Shown here: piece after piece, positions 1 through 6,675 of the stretch
Position numbering within the stretch: the first letter of the stretch is position 1
How the letters are laid out: each line of letters begins with the position of its first letter
Assembly (NCBI GenBank): GCA_002409145.1
Contig: DHUL01000011.1
Location: 4,459-13,235, forward strand
Direction of reading: 5' to 3'
Source: Bacteroidales bacterium UBA5235
Lineage (GTDB): Bacteria > Bacteroidota > Bacteroidia > Bacteroidales > VadinHA17
Length of the DNA stretch: 8,777 bases
Position numbers and translations under genes: made by a program
The notes under the pieces: model-generated
Told to the model about the DNA's origin: nothing
Seen by the model: only the letters and a program-made list of their open reading frames with translations
The model's database searches: none

Positions 1-2251
1 CATTAACATGGTTGAAGTTATGACTTATTTCATAGTATTTAAAGGATTGACTTTCACCTACTTTGATAAACCGGCGACTGATTACCGGATCGATTTTACC
101 TGCAGGATAATATTCTGCAACAATCACATAACCTCCGGGTTTTTCCGGCAGTTTCAATGCCGTTGGAATAAGTAATTTGCCGTAGGGATCGATAGTTATT
201 TCCGATTGCTTTCTGATCACAGCCTCACCTGTGTCATCGAAAAGTTCAATGTACAATTTACCCTCCGATCTCCTGCCCAAATCATTTATGCCCAACAGAT
301 TAATAGCCAAATCACTGCCCGGTCGGTGAGGGGGGATATGTTTTGTATATCGTTCATCGGCGAGATCGATAAAAACTGCTTCCGTAGCAAAACAATGCCT
401 GAACCACAACAGTGTCGGCGATGGCTCCAAATCTTTAATATTGTTTATAAACCAGTCGCCTGTATAGGCATAATTATTGGCCAGGTAGGAAAATGCCAAT
501 ACTCCTGCAAGTGACCGCTCCGACCGTAACCATTCGGTTTCCAGTTGCAACCAGTATGCCTGCAGGTTCCGGCAAGCTTCCGGAGTCGCATTCCTGCCAA
601 GGTAATAATTATAGTTATTGATGGATATTTTAGACGGACTTCCGTTTCTCCAAAGAAATATCCAGCCGTACTCGTTTACCAGTTGGGGAATACCTGCATC
701 CAGGATATCCGATGGTAAATATTCATTCAACTTACCCAGATTGTAAGGACGATCTTTAAAGTGACGGGCCATCTGGAGAGAGTCAAGAGTCTCATATGAT
801 GCCATTTTGTAAGGGTGAGGTTCGGCCATTTCCTTATTCTTACCCATATCGTCAGCTGACATCCATCCCGCATCCCATATCCGCGTGGGATCAAGCAGCT
901 TTAATTCCGGAATAAGCACATTCCCCACATACATATTCCAGTTTTCGTTGATAGCGTCCCATATGACAATACTTGGATGATTTCCATCGCTCCATACCCA
1001 GTTGGTGTATTCCTGACGAAGCTGGTAATCCCAACCGTGCACCTGCCAGTACAGCCATTCGTTCTGCAGAAGAATTCCATATTCATCGCATAAGTCATAC
1101 CAAAAGTCAGGAACAACGCCGACGCATATCCGCATAGCGTTCCAATCCAGCGACTTAGGTATGTCTATCAGCATTTTCTTAACCCATTCCCTGTCCCATG
1201 GCAGGCTTCCACAGTCAGGATCTTCAAAGAAGCGCTGCAGGGTGATATTGGAACCTCTGAGAAAGTACCGGCTTCCGTTCAGCGAGAAAGTTTTGCCCCT
1301 TGCTTTGAAATCGCGTATCCCAAACTTTACGGAACAGGAGTCAGTCAACTTGTCGAGATTAAATATTTTTACTTCACCTTCATAGAGGAAAGGATTCTCA
1401 GGTGACCATGCCACCGGATCACTGATGGGTATATCTGCTTCAAAATACGTTTTATCATCCCTCTTTGCGGTTCCTTCAATGGTTTGTGAAGCCACCGTTT
1501 TACCACTTGTTTTTTCTTTAATGGTAAACAATACACGACAATGATCTTCCTTAGGATCTATTTCGACAAGTTGTGGTGGGAAAGCGCTACGGACCAATAT
1601 TTTTGCTGTCACTGTTTTTTTTGCCAGCGACGGAAGGAACAACACCTTGTCCACCTTGAGATTTCCGGTTGCGGTAATGAAGACATCGTCCCATATCCCT
1701 GACAGGTAGCGTATTTTTTCTTTGTCAGTACCACCGGCAGCTTCACTTGGGAGCCAGGCACGATCACCCACCTGTATCAGAATTTCATTTTCACCGCCAA
1801 ACTTTACAGCCCTGGTGATATCTACTTCTATGGGAGTGTAACACTCCACGGAGTGTCCCATTAACATCCCGTTCACATAGATCAGGGTTACATACTGGCT
1901 TTTCCTGATAGTCAGGAAAAGTTTTTTGTCACTCAAACTTTTTTCTATGTTGATTTTCTTTCTGTACCAACTGTACATTGGCGTGTAATCGGTATAGAAA
2001 TCATGGCGCAATTCCATTTTCTCAACTTTCGCCGGCTTTTGGAATAACTTGTCGTACTGCTCAATTCGTGGTTGTGCCAGATGTACCAGGCCGGGAACAG
2101 GTATTTTCCGGGTATACCTGGCCGGAGGAAATGCAGTTTTAGTCTGATCAAATTCCCATTCACCATTTAATGGTATGATTACCCGACCTTCGCTCTGAGC
2201 AAAAGAGCCAAGACATGCCAACAAAAGATTAAAAAGAAATATGTATCTCAT
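1..2251 (-). CDS. Exported glycoside hydrolase family 2 protein, C-terminus beyond window edge
   Basis: The reading frame starts at ATG 2251-2249 and stays open for 750 codons to the window edge, so the C-terminus is missing. The first 20 residues form a signal peptide (basic Arg2, hydrophobic core, SFA-QS cleavage), implying export. The layout is that of GH2: an N-terminal sugar-binding jelly roll (about 25-200, with GIWDDV), an Ig-like domain (about 200-315), then a TIM barrel opening with LNGSRYFLRGSN near residue 330. The acid/base is probably Glu436 in DAINENW and the nucleophile Glu527 in LVNEYGW; both are present and correctly ordered, so it should be a retaining exo-glycosidase. An extra beta-sandwich follows from about 640. 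The substrate (beta-galactoside, glucuronide or other) cannot be read from the sequence. It starts 12 bases after the GH30-like gene with no Shine-Dalgarno, so the two are very likely cotranscribed. Confidence 0.93.
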   Translation of the reverse strand, partial: MRYIFLFNLLLACLGSFAQSEGRVIIPLNGEWEFDQTKTAFPPARYTRKIPVPGLVHLAQPRIEQYDKLFQKPAKVEKMELRHDFYTDYTPMYSWYRKKINIEKSLSDKKLFLTIRKSQYVTLIYVNGMLMGHSVECYTPIEVDITRAVKFGGENEILIQVGDRAWLPSEAAGGTDKEKIRYLSGIWDDVFITATGNLKVDKVLFLPSLAKKTVTAKILVRSAFPPQLVEIDPKEDHCRVLFTIKEKTSGKTVASQTIEGTAKRDDKTYFEADIPISDPVAWSPENPFLYEGEVKIFNLDKLTDSCSVKFGIRDFKARGKTFSLNGSRYFLRGSNITLQRFFEDPDCGSLPWDREWVKKMLIDIPKSLDWNAMRICVGVVPDFWYDLCDEYGILLQNEWLYWQVHGWDYQLRQEYTNWVWSDGNHPSIVIWDAINENWNMYVGNVLIPELKLLDPTRIWDAGWMSADDMGKNKEMAEPHPYKMASYETLDSLQMARHFKDRPYNLGKLNEYLPSDILDAGIPQLVNEYGWIFLWRNGSPSKISINNYNYYLGRNATPEACRNLQAYWLQLETEWLRSERSLAGVLAFSYLANNYAYTGDWFINNIKDLEPSPTLLWFRHCFATEAVFIDLADERYTKHIPPHRPGSDLAINLLGINDLGRRSEGKLYIELFDDTGEAVIRKQSEITIDPYGKLLIPTALKLPEKPGGYVIVAEYYPAGKIDPVISRRFIKVGESQSFKYYEISHNFNHVN

Positions 2252-2263
2252 TTTAATACTATT

Positions 2264-4069
2264 CTATTGGTTCAGGTACAAGTGTATTAATTGTAAATCC
2301 GGTTCCTCTCCCGTTTTCTTGGAGAGCCAGCCCGCAAAAGTGTATCGCTCATTATCAGGTGTTGACTGCATATCTGCCCTGCCAGGCAGACGGCCACTTT
2401 CAGCAGATTTGGCTTCATTCTCGTTACCATTCTTAATAAACCTGACATTGTTTGTCTGTACTGAGTCTCCACCATCAGTCAGGATGATTGTGATTGTGTG
2501 AGCTTCCAGTTTGACTGATCTGATCATCCCGTCTTCAATCATATCAGTATTAATCAGGTCCATAGGTCTATTATAGCGGGGGTTGTTTTCAAAATCTTTC
2601 CCTTTACCAGTCTCCTGGCCTGTTTTGATCTGCCACACCTCAGCTTTTTCTCCGTACAATCCTTTTACGCTTGTTTCAATTATACCGTCAGAGCCGTTCA
2701 AAATGACAAGCATGGTTTTTTCTTCGCTTACAAATGCGACTGAATTCATATACTGCTGATCATAATCCGGTATGTCGGGAATATTGGAGAAGACTCTTCT
2801 TACTTTTGTTGCCCCGGGGGTTATGTTCTTAAAGATTTTCTGGAAAGCATAATAGGCAGGAGGATTAAAATCAACTGTAAACATTGCATCAGAGGCCGGT
2901 GGAGTTCCATTTCTGAACATGATCCACATCTCCCAGTAGTTTGCTTTAAGATAAGCCATATCGGAAATAAAACGGCCCATCATTCCGGAGTCATAATCTC
3001 TTTTTATCCCGGCTTCCCCGGTGCCTCTGTCCTCATGCCAGTAGCAGTATTCTGTCTGCCACAGGTCACGACCGTCGTTACATTCGTTGAATCCGTTTAC
3101 AAAAGGTTGCAGACGGTTACTCTCGGCATAATAACCATGATACACAAAACAGTCTATGGCTTCGTCCAGCGCAGCGTCATATTTTTCAGATCCGTGGTTG
3201 ACCAACGGCCATCTTTCATCCCCAAGCGAATGGCGACCATTTAAACCGTGTGAATTTCCCAAGTATTCACATGCATAGATTACCTCTCCGGCATCACAAT
3301 AACCAAATTCTATGTCACCGAAGCCTTCCCTGATCAAAGCCTGTTTCATTTGCTTAAATATCCTTACAACCTGATCAACGGGCATTTTGCCGGTCACCGG
3401 TGCATTGGGCTGGTTAATGGGGCAGTTCGGTTCATTAAACGGGGTTACCATTACCGGCATTGGCAGGTCAGCTTCCTTTATCCTGTTTAATACATATAAC
3501 AACGCCTGAACAAGTGACCCTTCATACTCTTGTTTTAACTCTCCGTGGGGTCTGCCGTCCTGGTCTGTACCCTTCTGAAAGTAGCATTCGTTGCTGTTCA
3601 GGGTATTAAAACCGGGGGCAAGATTGTACGGAATATTGTTTTCAGAAAGCCATCGTATTTCGTCTAAAAAGTTGTCAATTATAGTTAATCCTTTAGTTGT
3701 AGGTACACCGGACTCATCAAACATATTACCCTGGTTATGCCAGAAAATTCTTACAACTGATACGCCCAGGTCCAATATCTTTTTCTGGCCAACCGGAAAA
3801 TTAGTTATTGAGAATGCGTTTCCAGACGGCCAGGGCATTCCTCCCCCCAGACCTTTGACAGTCTGCTGATTTATACTGCTCAGGGTAATGGTATAAGAAT
3901 GCTGGCGGCAACTATCATACAAGCCGGAAACCTTGTGATCTGCCAATGCAATATTTTTATTCACACCAAACCAGCTCACAAATCCTCCTTTTCCTGAATA
4001 ATTGGCAGTTAAGACAGCTACCGGAATAACCACCATTAAACTTATATATGTAAGTATTTTATTCATCAT
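2264..4069 (-). CDS. GH30-like clan GH-A glycoside hydrolase
   Basis: A complete 601-residue protein. Residues 1-22 (Lys4 followed by a hydrophobic run) look like a signal peptide or membrane anchor. The barrel begins with a glycine-rich GLGGGMPW segment at 73-80, where GH30 enzymes carry their GFGG-type motif. The likely acid/base is Glu213 in TPFNEPN and the likely nucleophile Glu340 in WQTEYCYW; both are intact and about 127 residues apart, fitting beta-strands 4 and 7 of a retaining clan GH-A enzyme. Residues about 420-531 form the beta-sandwich expected after a GH30 barrel. The last 65 or so residues are polar, resemble no domain I know, and may be an extension or a drifted end. Start choice: ATGATG at 4069-4064; the second ATG could serve equally. 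The family call is by motif, and GH39 or another clan GH-A family is the alternative. It is the first gene of a pair with the GH2 gene. Confidence 0.85.
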   Translation of the reverse strand: MMNKILTYISLMVVIPVAVLTANYSGKGGFVSWFGVNKNIALADHKVSGLYDSCRQHSYTITLSSINQQTVKGLGGGMPWPSGNAFSITNFPVGQKKILDLGVSVVRIFWHNQGNMFDESGVPTTKGLTIIDNFLDEIRWLSENNIPYNLAPGFNTLNSNECYFQKGTDQDGRPHGELKQEYEGSLVQALLYVLNRIKEADLPMPVMVTPFNEPNCPINQPNAPVTGKMPVDQVVRIFKQMKQALIREGFGDIEFGYCDAGEVIYACEYLGNSHGLNGRHSLGDERWPLVNHGSEKYDAALDEAIDCFVYHGYYAESNRLQPFVNGFNECNDGRDLWQTEYCYWHEDRGTGEAGIKRDYDSGMMGRFISDMAYLKANYWEMWIMFRNGTPPASDAMFTVDFNPPAYYAFQKIFKNITPGATKVRRVFSNIPDIPDYDQQYMNSVAFVSEEKTMLVILNGSDGIIETSVKGLYGEKAEVWQIKTGQETGKGKDFENNPRYNRPMDLINTDMIEDGMIRSVKLEAHTITIILTDGGDSVQTNNVRFIKNGNENEAKSAESGRLPGRADMQSTPDNERYTFAGWLSKKTGEEPDLQLIHLYLNQ

Positions 4070-4310
4070 CAGGAGATTTCATGTCTTTCATTTACGTTTA
4101 ATGATTCCCTATTTTTTGTTTTAAAATTCATCATGAAACCTTGCAGAAATACCCGATCATAAAGCAAATCAATTTATAAGAGCAAACAATTTGGTCCGGA
4201 CACTATATATTTTTAAAATATCGACATTGTTTATCATTTTTTCGATAACCTGTTTGATTATGTAACTTTGTGATAAATTATTAAGATATTTAATCTCAGG
4301 AGATTGGCTA
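4070..4310. other. Intergenic leader upstream of the GH30-like gene
   Basis: AT-rich noncoding stretch between the pterin methyltransferase remnant and the GH30-like start. It holds a weak promoter candidate (4144-4172) and an 8-base perfect palindrome, GTCCGGAC, at 4194-4201 about 22 bases further upstream, which could be a regulator half-site pair but is short enough to be chance. A 73-codon minus-strand open frame (4390-4169) crosses it, but its translation resembles nothing and overlaps the remnant in a third frame, so it is not called as a gene. No RNA gene or riboswitch was recognised. Confidence 0.5.
4144..4172 (-). promoter_or_regulatory. Weak Bacteroidota-type promoter candidate for the GH30-GH2 pair
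   Basis: On the minus strand TTG (4172-4170) is followed after 18 bases by TATTTCTG (4151-4144). The Bacteroidota primary sigma consensus is TTTG or TTG at -33 and TAnnTTTG at -7, so the -7 box has one mismatch and the spacer is about one base short. It would start transcription near 4137, giving a leader of about 67 bases. Short AT-rich matches like this arise by chance, so this is a candidate only. Confidence 0.25.
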
Positions 4311-4546
4311 TTAACCAAATAAAACCGGCCGGATATCGGTCCGGCTAACAATACCGACATTGATTTCCAACACATCAGCATCTGCCTCACCCTGATACAC
4401 AGCAGGGTCAGACGCTATCTGATATCCCTGTCCTGCAATATTAAAATCAGTCTTTAGCGCCTGGCAGGATTTATGCGTCCACCGATGTTTACAACCGGTG
4501 CATCTGTATTGATATTGACTTCTTTTGTTTTTCCCGGAGAATTGTA
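4311..4546 (-). pseudogene. Remnant of a pterin-binding methyltetrahydrofolate:corrinoid methyltransferase
   Basis: Directly after the corrinoid gene stop, two adjacent reading frames together resemble the N-terminus of a dihydropteroate-synthase-like, pterin-binding methyltransferase. Frame one (4546-4454) encodes VNINTDAPVV then NIGGRINPARR and stops at TAA 4456-4454; intact relatives read IGERINPTGRK here. Frame two (4460-4311) continues with LKTDFNIAGQ and, 20 or so residues on, ADADVLEINVGI, matching the family's AGADVLDVNVG strand, before losing resemblance and stopping at 4313-4311. The spacing between the two motifs fits the family. No ATG opens frame one, a shift of -1 or +2 is needed to join the halves, the usually conserved Glu of GERINP is Gly, and roughly three quarters of the expected 260-290 residues are absent. 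Intact relatives transfer methyl from a corrinoid protein to tetrahydrofolate, the missing partner of the two upstream genes. The homology is from family motifs recognised by eye. Confidence 0.72.
4317..4345 (-). terminator. Possible intrinsic terminator after the corrinoid module
   Basis: The minus strand reads a perfect 6-base-pair GC-rich stem, GCCGGA (4345-4340) with TCCGGC (4333-4328), around a 6-base loop, then CGG and the T-rich run TTTTATTT (4324-4317). It lies downstream of the methyltransferase and corrinoid genes and before the GH30-like leader, where the first transcript should end. The stem is short and three bases separate it from the T run, so strength is uncertain. Confidence 0.42.
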
Positions 4547-5227
4547 TCAGTGGGTCCGATTATTTACCAGTTGATTCAAATAATCAACAGCACCCTGAGG
4601 GTCCTGTGAATAATGATCCGCACCTATTTTAACGCAGTATTCCTGAGTGACCGGTGCACCGCCAACGATAATCTTTGTGTTAATGTGTTTTTCTTTTATA
4701 TCAGATACGATGGTTTTCATATTTTCCATCGTTGTGGTCAGCAGAGCCGAAAGGCCAACTATAGCATCAGGTTTTTCTTCCAGTGCTTTCAGGAATTTTG
4801 CACTGCTGATATCAACACCAAGGTCAATTACCTCCCATCCGCTGCCTTCAATCATCATGGCAACCAGGTTCTTCCCAATATCATGAAGATCTCCTTTGAC
4901 GGTTCCAATTATGAATGTACCCTTCCTTACAGCCTGGCCCGTAATAAAAAATGGTTTAAGGTGGACCATCGCACTACTCATAGCTCTGGCAGACAGGAGC
5001 ATCTGCGGAACATATATCTCATTCCGGCTAAACTTATTGCCAATAATTGCCATTGCCGGTACCAGTGCAGTATCCAGTATTTCTTTTGGTGAACAACCGG
5101 CGTCAAGTGCTCTTTTTGTAAGTTCATCAGCACCTTCCTGACCTTTCATATTCGGAGGATAAGCCGATAGCTTATTTATTTTACCAACTTCTACGCAAAG
5201 GGCGATTTTATCCAATATATCTTTCAT
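4547..5227 (-). CDS. Corrinoid (cobalamin-binding) methyltransferase protein, MtaC/MtbC/MtvC type
   Basis: A complete 226-residue cytoplasmic protein with the two-domain build of methyl-carrying corrinoid proteins. Residues 1-95 form the helical cap (typical PAM..G..F....IYVPQML..A..M segment at 57-85). Residues 104-222 form the Rossmann-like B12 domain with all signature positions: GDLHDIG at 112-118 (Asp113, cobalt-ligating His115, Gly118), GLSALLTT at 158-165 (Ser160, Leu162) and VGGAP at 188-192. It should carry a methyl group on cobalt between a substrate methyltransferase and an acceptor methyltransferase. Its length fits stand-alone corrinoid proteins and rules out full-length methionine synthase. 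It begins 48 bases after the UroD-family gene with only a weak ribosome site, so the two are probably one transcript. The fragment just downstream is the decayed acceptor enzyme. Its true methyl donor is unknown. Confidence 0.93.
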   Translation of the reverse strand: MKDILDKIALCVEVGKINKLSAYPPNMKGQEGADELTKRALDAGCSPKEILDTALVPAMAIIGNKFSRNEIYVPQMLLSARAMSSAMVHLKPFFITGQAVRKGTFIIGTVKGDLHDIGKNLVAMMIEGSGWEVIDLGVDISSAKFLKALEEKPDAIVGLSALLTTTMENMKTIVSDIKEKHINTKIIVGGAPVTQEYCVKIGADHYSQDPQGAVDYLNQLVNNRTH

Positions 5228-5275
5228 TTGCCTGTAATTTGACGTTTAAAGAATTAAGATTACGTTTTGACTTCA

Positions 5276-6532
5276 TCAGCGCAACTCATGTAAAGCTTCG
5301 AGCATTGCTATAACATTTTCGAATGGGACATTTGCCTGAATATTATGAACTGTATTAAATACAAATCCTCCATTCTCATTTAAAATTTCACATTGTCTTT
5401 TTACCTGGTCCTTTACCTCCTGAGGTGTTCCGAAGGCAAATGTATTTTGAGTATCAACGCCACCTCCCCAGAAAACCACTTTATCACCGTATTTCTTTTT
5501 AAGATTAACCGGATCCATTCCGGCAGCATTTATTTGAACCGGGTTCAAAATATCAAATCCTGACTCAGTAAAATTTGGAATCAGTTTCTCGATAGCACCA
5601 CAGGAATGCTTAAAGGTTTTCCATTCAGTATTACTGTGGATCCAGTCATTTACTTTCTTATAATACGGCAACCACAGATTGTCGAATGCCTCAGGTGAGC
5701 AAAAAGTGGAAGTCTGGGTACCGAAGTCAGTACCACAAATATAGACTGCATTTATTCTGTTCCCGAACAAACTGAAAAACTGTTTCAGGTTTTCTATTGC
5801 AATATCTGTTTGCCTGTCAAACAATTCCTTAACGAAATCTTCTCTTATTAATGTTGATAAATACCATTCAGAGACACTTCTGATTCCCTTTGGATGTCTA
5901 AGAGACAATCCCGGAATAAATGCAACATCTCCCAATCCCGTACCACCTAAAGATGCTATCAGTGCCTTATCGCTATCTTCAAAATGATCAATTAACTTTC
6001 CCCAGTAAGACAGCTCATCCTCAGTCAATAAACTGTATTCTTCAAGATTATCATCTACAGTCAGGGTTGAGTCATCAATTGGACCCTGGCGTTCAATGGC
6101 ATCAAAGAAATAACCTGATTTTGGCATCATTCCACAGGGGCTGACCGATGTATCACCTTCAGGATATATTAAAACATCACCGTTGGCATTACAGGTATAG
6201 TTAAAATTGCCGGGTAACAGTACTTCCTGGCCCCATATGGTCCTGTGTTGTTTCCAGTCGTCATTCGCAATACCAAACATGTTCTTTAACCCGATTAATC
6301 CGATCACGTCAATATCCATAGCCGCAATAAGATCCGGGTCAATTTCTCCAAGCATCTGGTAGGGTTCAATTATTTTAACAGGTTTTTGCTCCAGGCCATA
6401 ATAATTCCGAAGTTTTTCAACAATCAGAGCATGAATACCCGTGACACCCGTTGACCCGAAATCAACGACAACTTTTTCCGGTTGCCTGTGATTGACTGTA
6501 TCTAAGAAATTTTGTCTTGATGTATTTGCCAT
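5276..6532 (-). CDS. UroD-family methyltransferase, probable substrate:corrinoid methyltransferase
   Basis: A complete 418-residue cytoplasmic protein of the uroporphyrinogen decarboxylase / cobalamin-independent methionine synthase fold. Signatures seen: KHSCGA at 308-313, whose His309-x-Cys311 pair matches two zinc ligands of MtaA and MtbA; NPVQ at 330-333; GGGVDTQ at 356-362; and the closing segment GGFVFNTVHNIQANVP at 388-403. The arginine-rich N-terminal signature of true haem-pathway UroD is absent, so haem biosynthesis is unlikely. Family members paired with a corrinoid protein, such as MtvB for vanillate or MtaA/MtbA for coenzyme M, move methyl groups to or from cobalt, and the next gene is such a protein. 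The third zinc ligand, Cys in MtaA/MtbA, seems replaced by His396. The start at 6532 is fixed by a strong ribosome site 6 bases upstream. The substrate is unknown; flanking hydrolases suggest a methylated sugar, by inference only. Confidence 0.9.
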   Translation of the reverse strand: MANTSRQNFLDTVNHRQPEKVVVDFGSTGVTGIHALIVEKLRNYYGLEQKPVKIIEPYQMLGEIDPDLIAAMDIDVIGLIGLKNMFGIANDDWKQHRTIWGQEVLLPGNFNYTCNANGDVLIYPEGDTSVSPCGMMPKSGYFFDAIERQGPIDDSTLTVDDNLEEYSLLTEDELSYWGKLIDHFEDSDKALIASLGGTGLGDVAFIPGLSLRHPKGIRSVSEWYLSTLIREDFVKELFDRQTDIAIENLKQFFSLFGNRINAVYICGTDFGTQTSTFCSPEAFDNLWLPYYKKVNDWIHSNTEWKTFKHSCGAIEKLIPNFTESGFDILNPVQINAAGMDPVNLKKKYGDKVVFWGGGVDTQNTFAFGTPQEVKDQVKRQCEILNENGGFVFNTVHNIQANVPFENVIAMLEALHELR

Positions 6533-6538
6533 AACTTA

Positions 6539-6544
6539 CCTCCC
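6539..6544 (-). promoter_or_regulatory. Strong ribosome binding site of the UroD-family gene
   Basis: The minus strand carries GGGAGG six bases before ATG 6532-6530, an almost ideal Shine-Dalgarno match that fixes the start. The GH30-like and GH2 genes show no comparable site, which is usual in Bacteroidota, so this one stands out. Upstream, TTG (about 6583-6581) followed by AT-rich sequence could hold a promoter, but no -7 box fits well. Confidence 0.65.
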
Positions 6545-6584
6545 TGCATAAGTGAATGTAAATATTAATAAATTGAAGTGACAA

Positions 6585-6664
6585 CAGCGCTCCCCGCAGA
6601 GGCGGGTATTGTACATAGCGGAGATTGGACCCTTTATGCCACCCCGCCCCGGTGAGAAGCGCTG
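6585..6664. repeat. GC-rich imperfect palindrome between the partial hydrolase and the UroD-family gene
   Basis: The arms at 6585-6595 and 6654-6664 can pair over 11 positions on the minus-strand RNA (CAGCGCUUCUC with GGGGAGCGCUG, two G-U wobbles). Inside, CCCGC (6593-6597) and GCGGG (6602-6606) form an alternative small hairpin with a 4-base loop, and GGCGGGT (6601-6607) can pair with ACCCCGCC (6641-6648) with one bulged base. There is no T run after the structure, so it is not a standard intrinsic terminator, though it may end the upstream hydrolase transcript or protect its 3' end. Its composition differs from the AT-rich gap around it, as in dispersed intergenic palindromic repeats; a single copy in this window cannot prove that. 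Confidence 0.5.
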
Positions 6665-6675
6665 AAGCATCACAA

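Noticed and set aside
206..514. 102-codon plus-strand open frame at the window start
   Set aside because: It lies opposite the GH2 frame, which is continuous through this region with the catalytic motifs in place.
4169..4390. 73-codon minus-strand open frame
   Set aside because: It runs in a third frame through the pterin methyltransferase remnant, has no recognisable motif and continues into AT-rich noncoding sequence.
4454..4462. Programmed ribosomal frameshift joining the two halves of the pterin enzyme
   Set aside because: No convincing slippery heptamer is present, no start codon opens the first half, and the joined product would still lack most of the domain.
4613..5092. 159-codon plus-strand open frame opposite the corrinoid gene
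   Set aside because: Antisense shadow of a strongly conserved coding region; its translation shows no domain.
4547..5227. Cobalamin module of methionine synthase (MetH)
   Set aside because: A stand-alone two-domain protein without homocysteine or activation domains; length and context fit methyl-carrying corrinoid proteins of three-component systems.
5276..6532. Haem-pathway uroporphyrinogen decarboxylase
   Set aside because: The N-terminal arginine signature is missing, the HxC metal motif is present, the protein is longer than typical HemE, and the partner gene is a corrinoid protein.
6533..6675. Cobalamin riboswitch upstream of the UroD and corrinoid genes
   Set aside because: The leader is too short for the full aptamer once the preceding gene is allowed for, and no B12-box core (GCCACTG type) is present on the minus strand.
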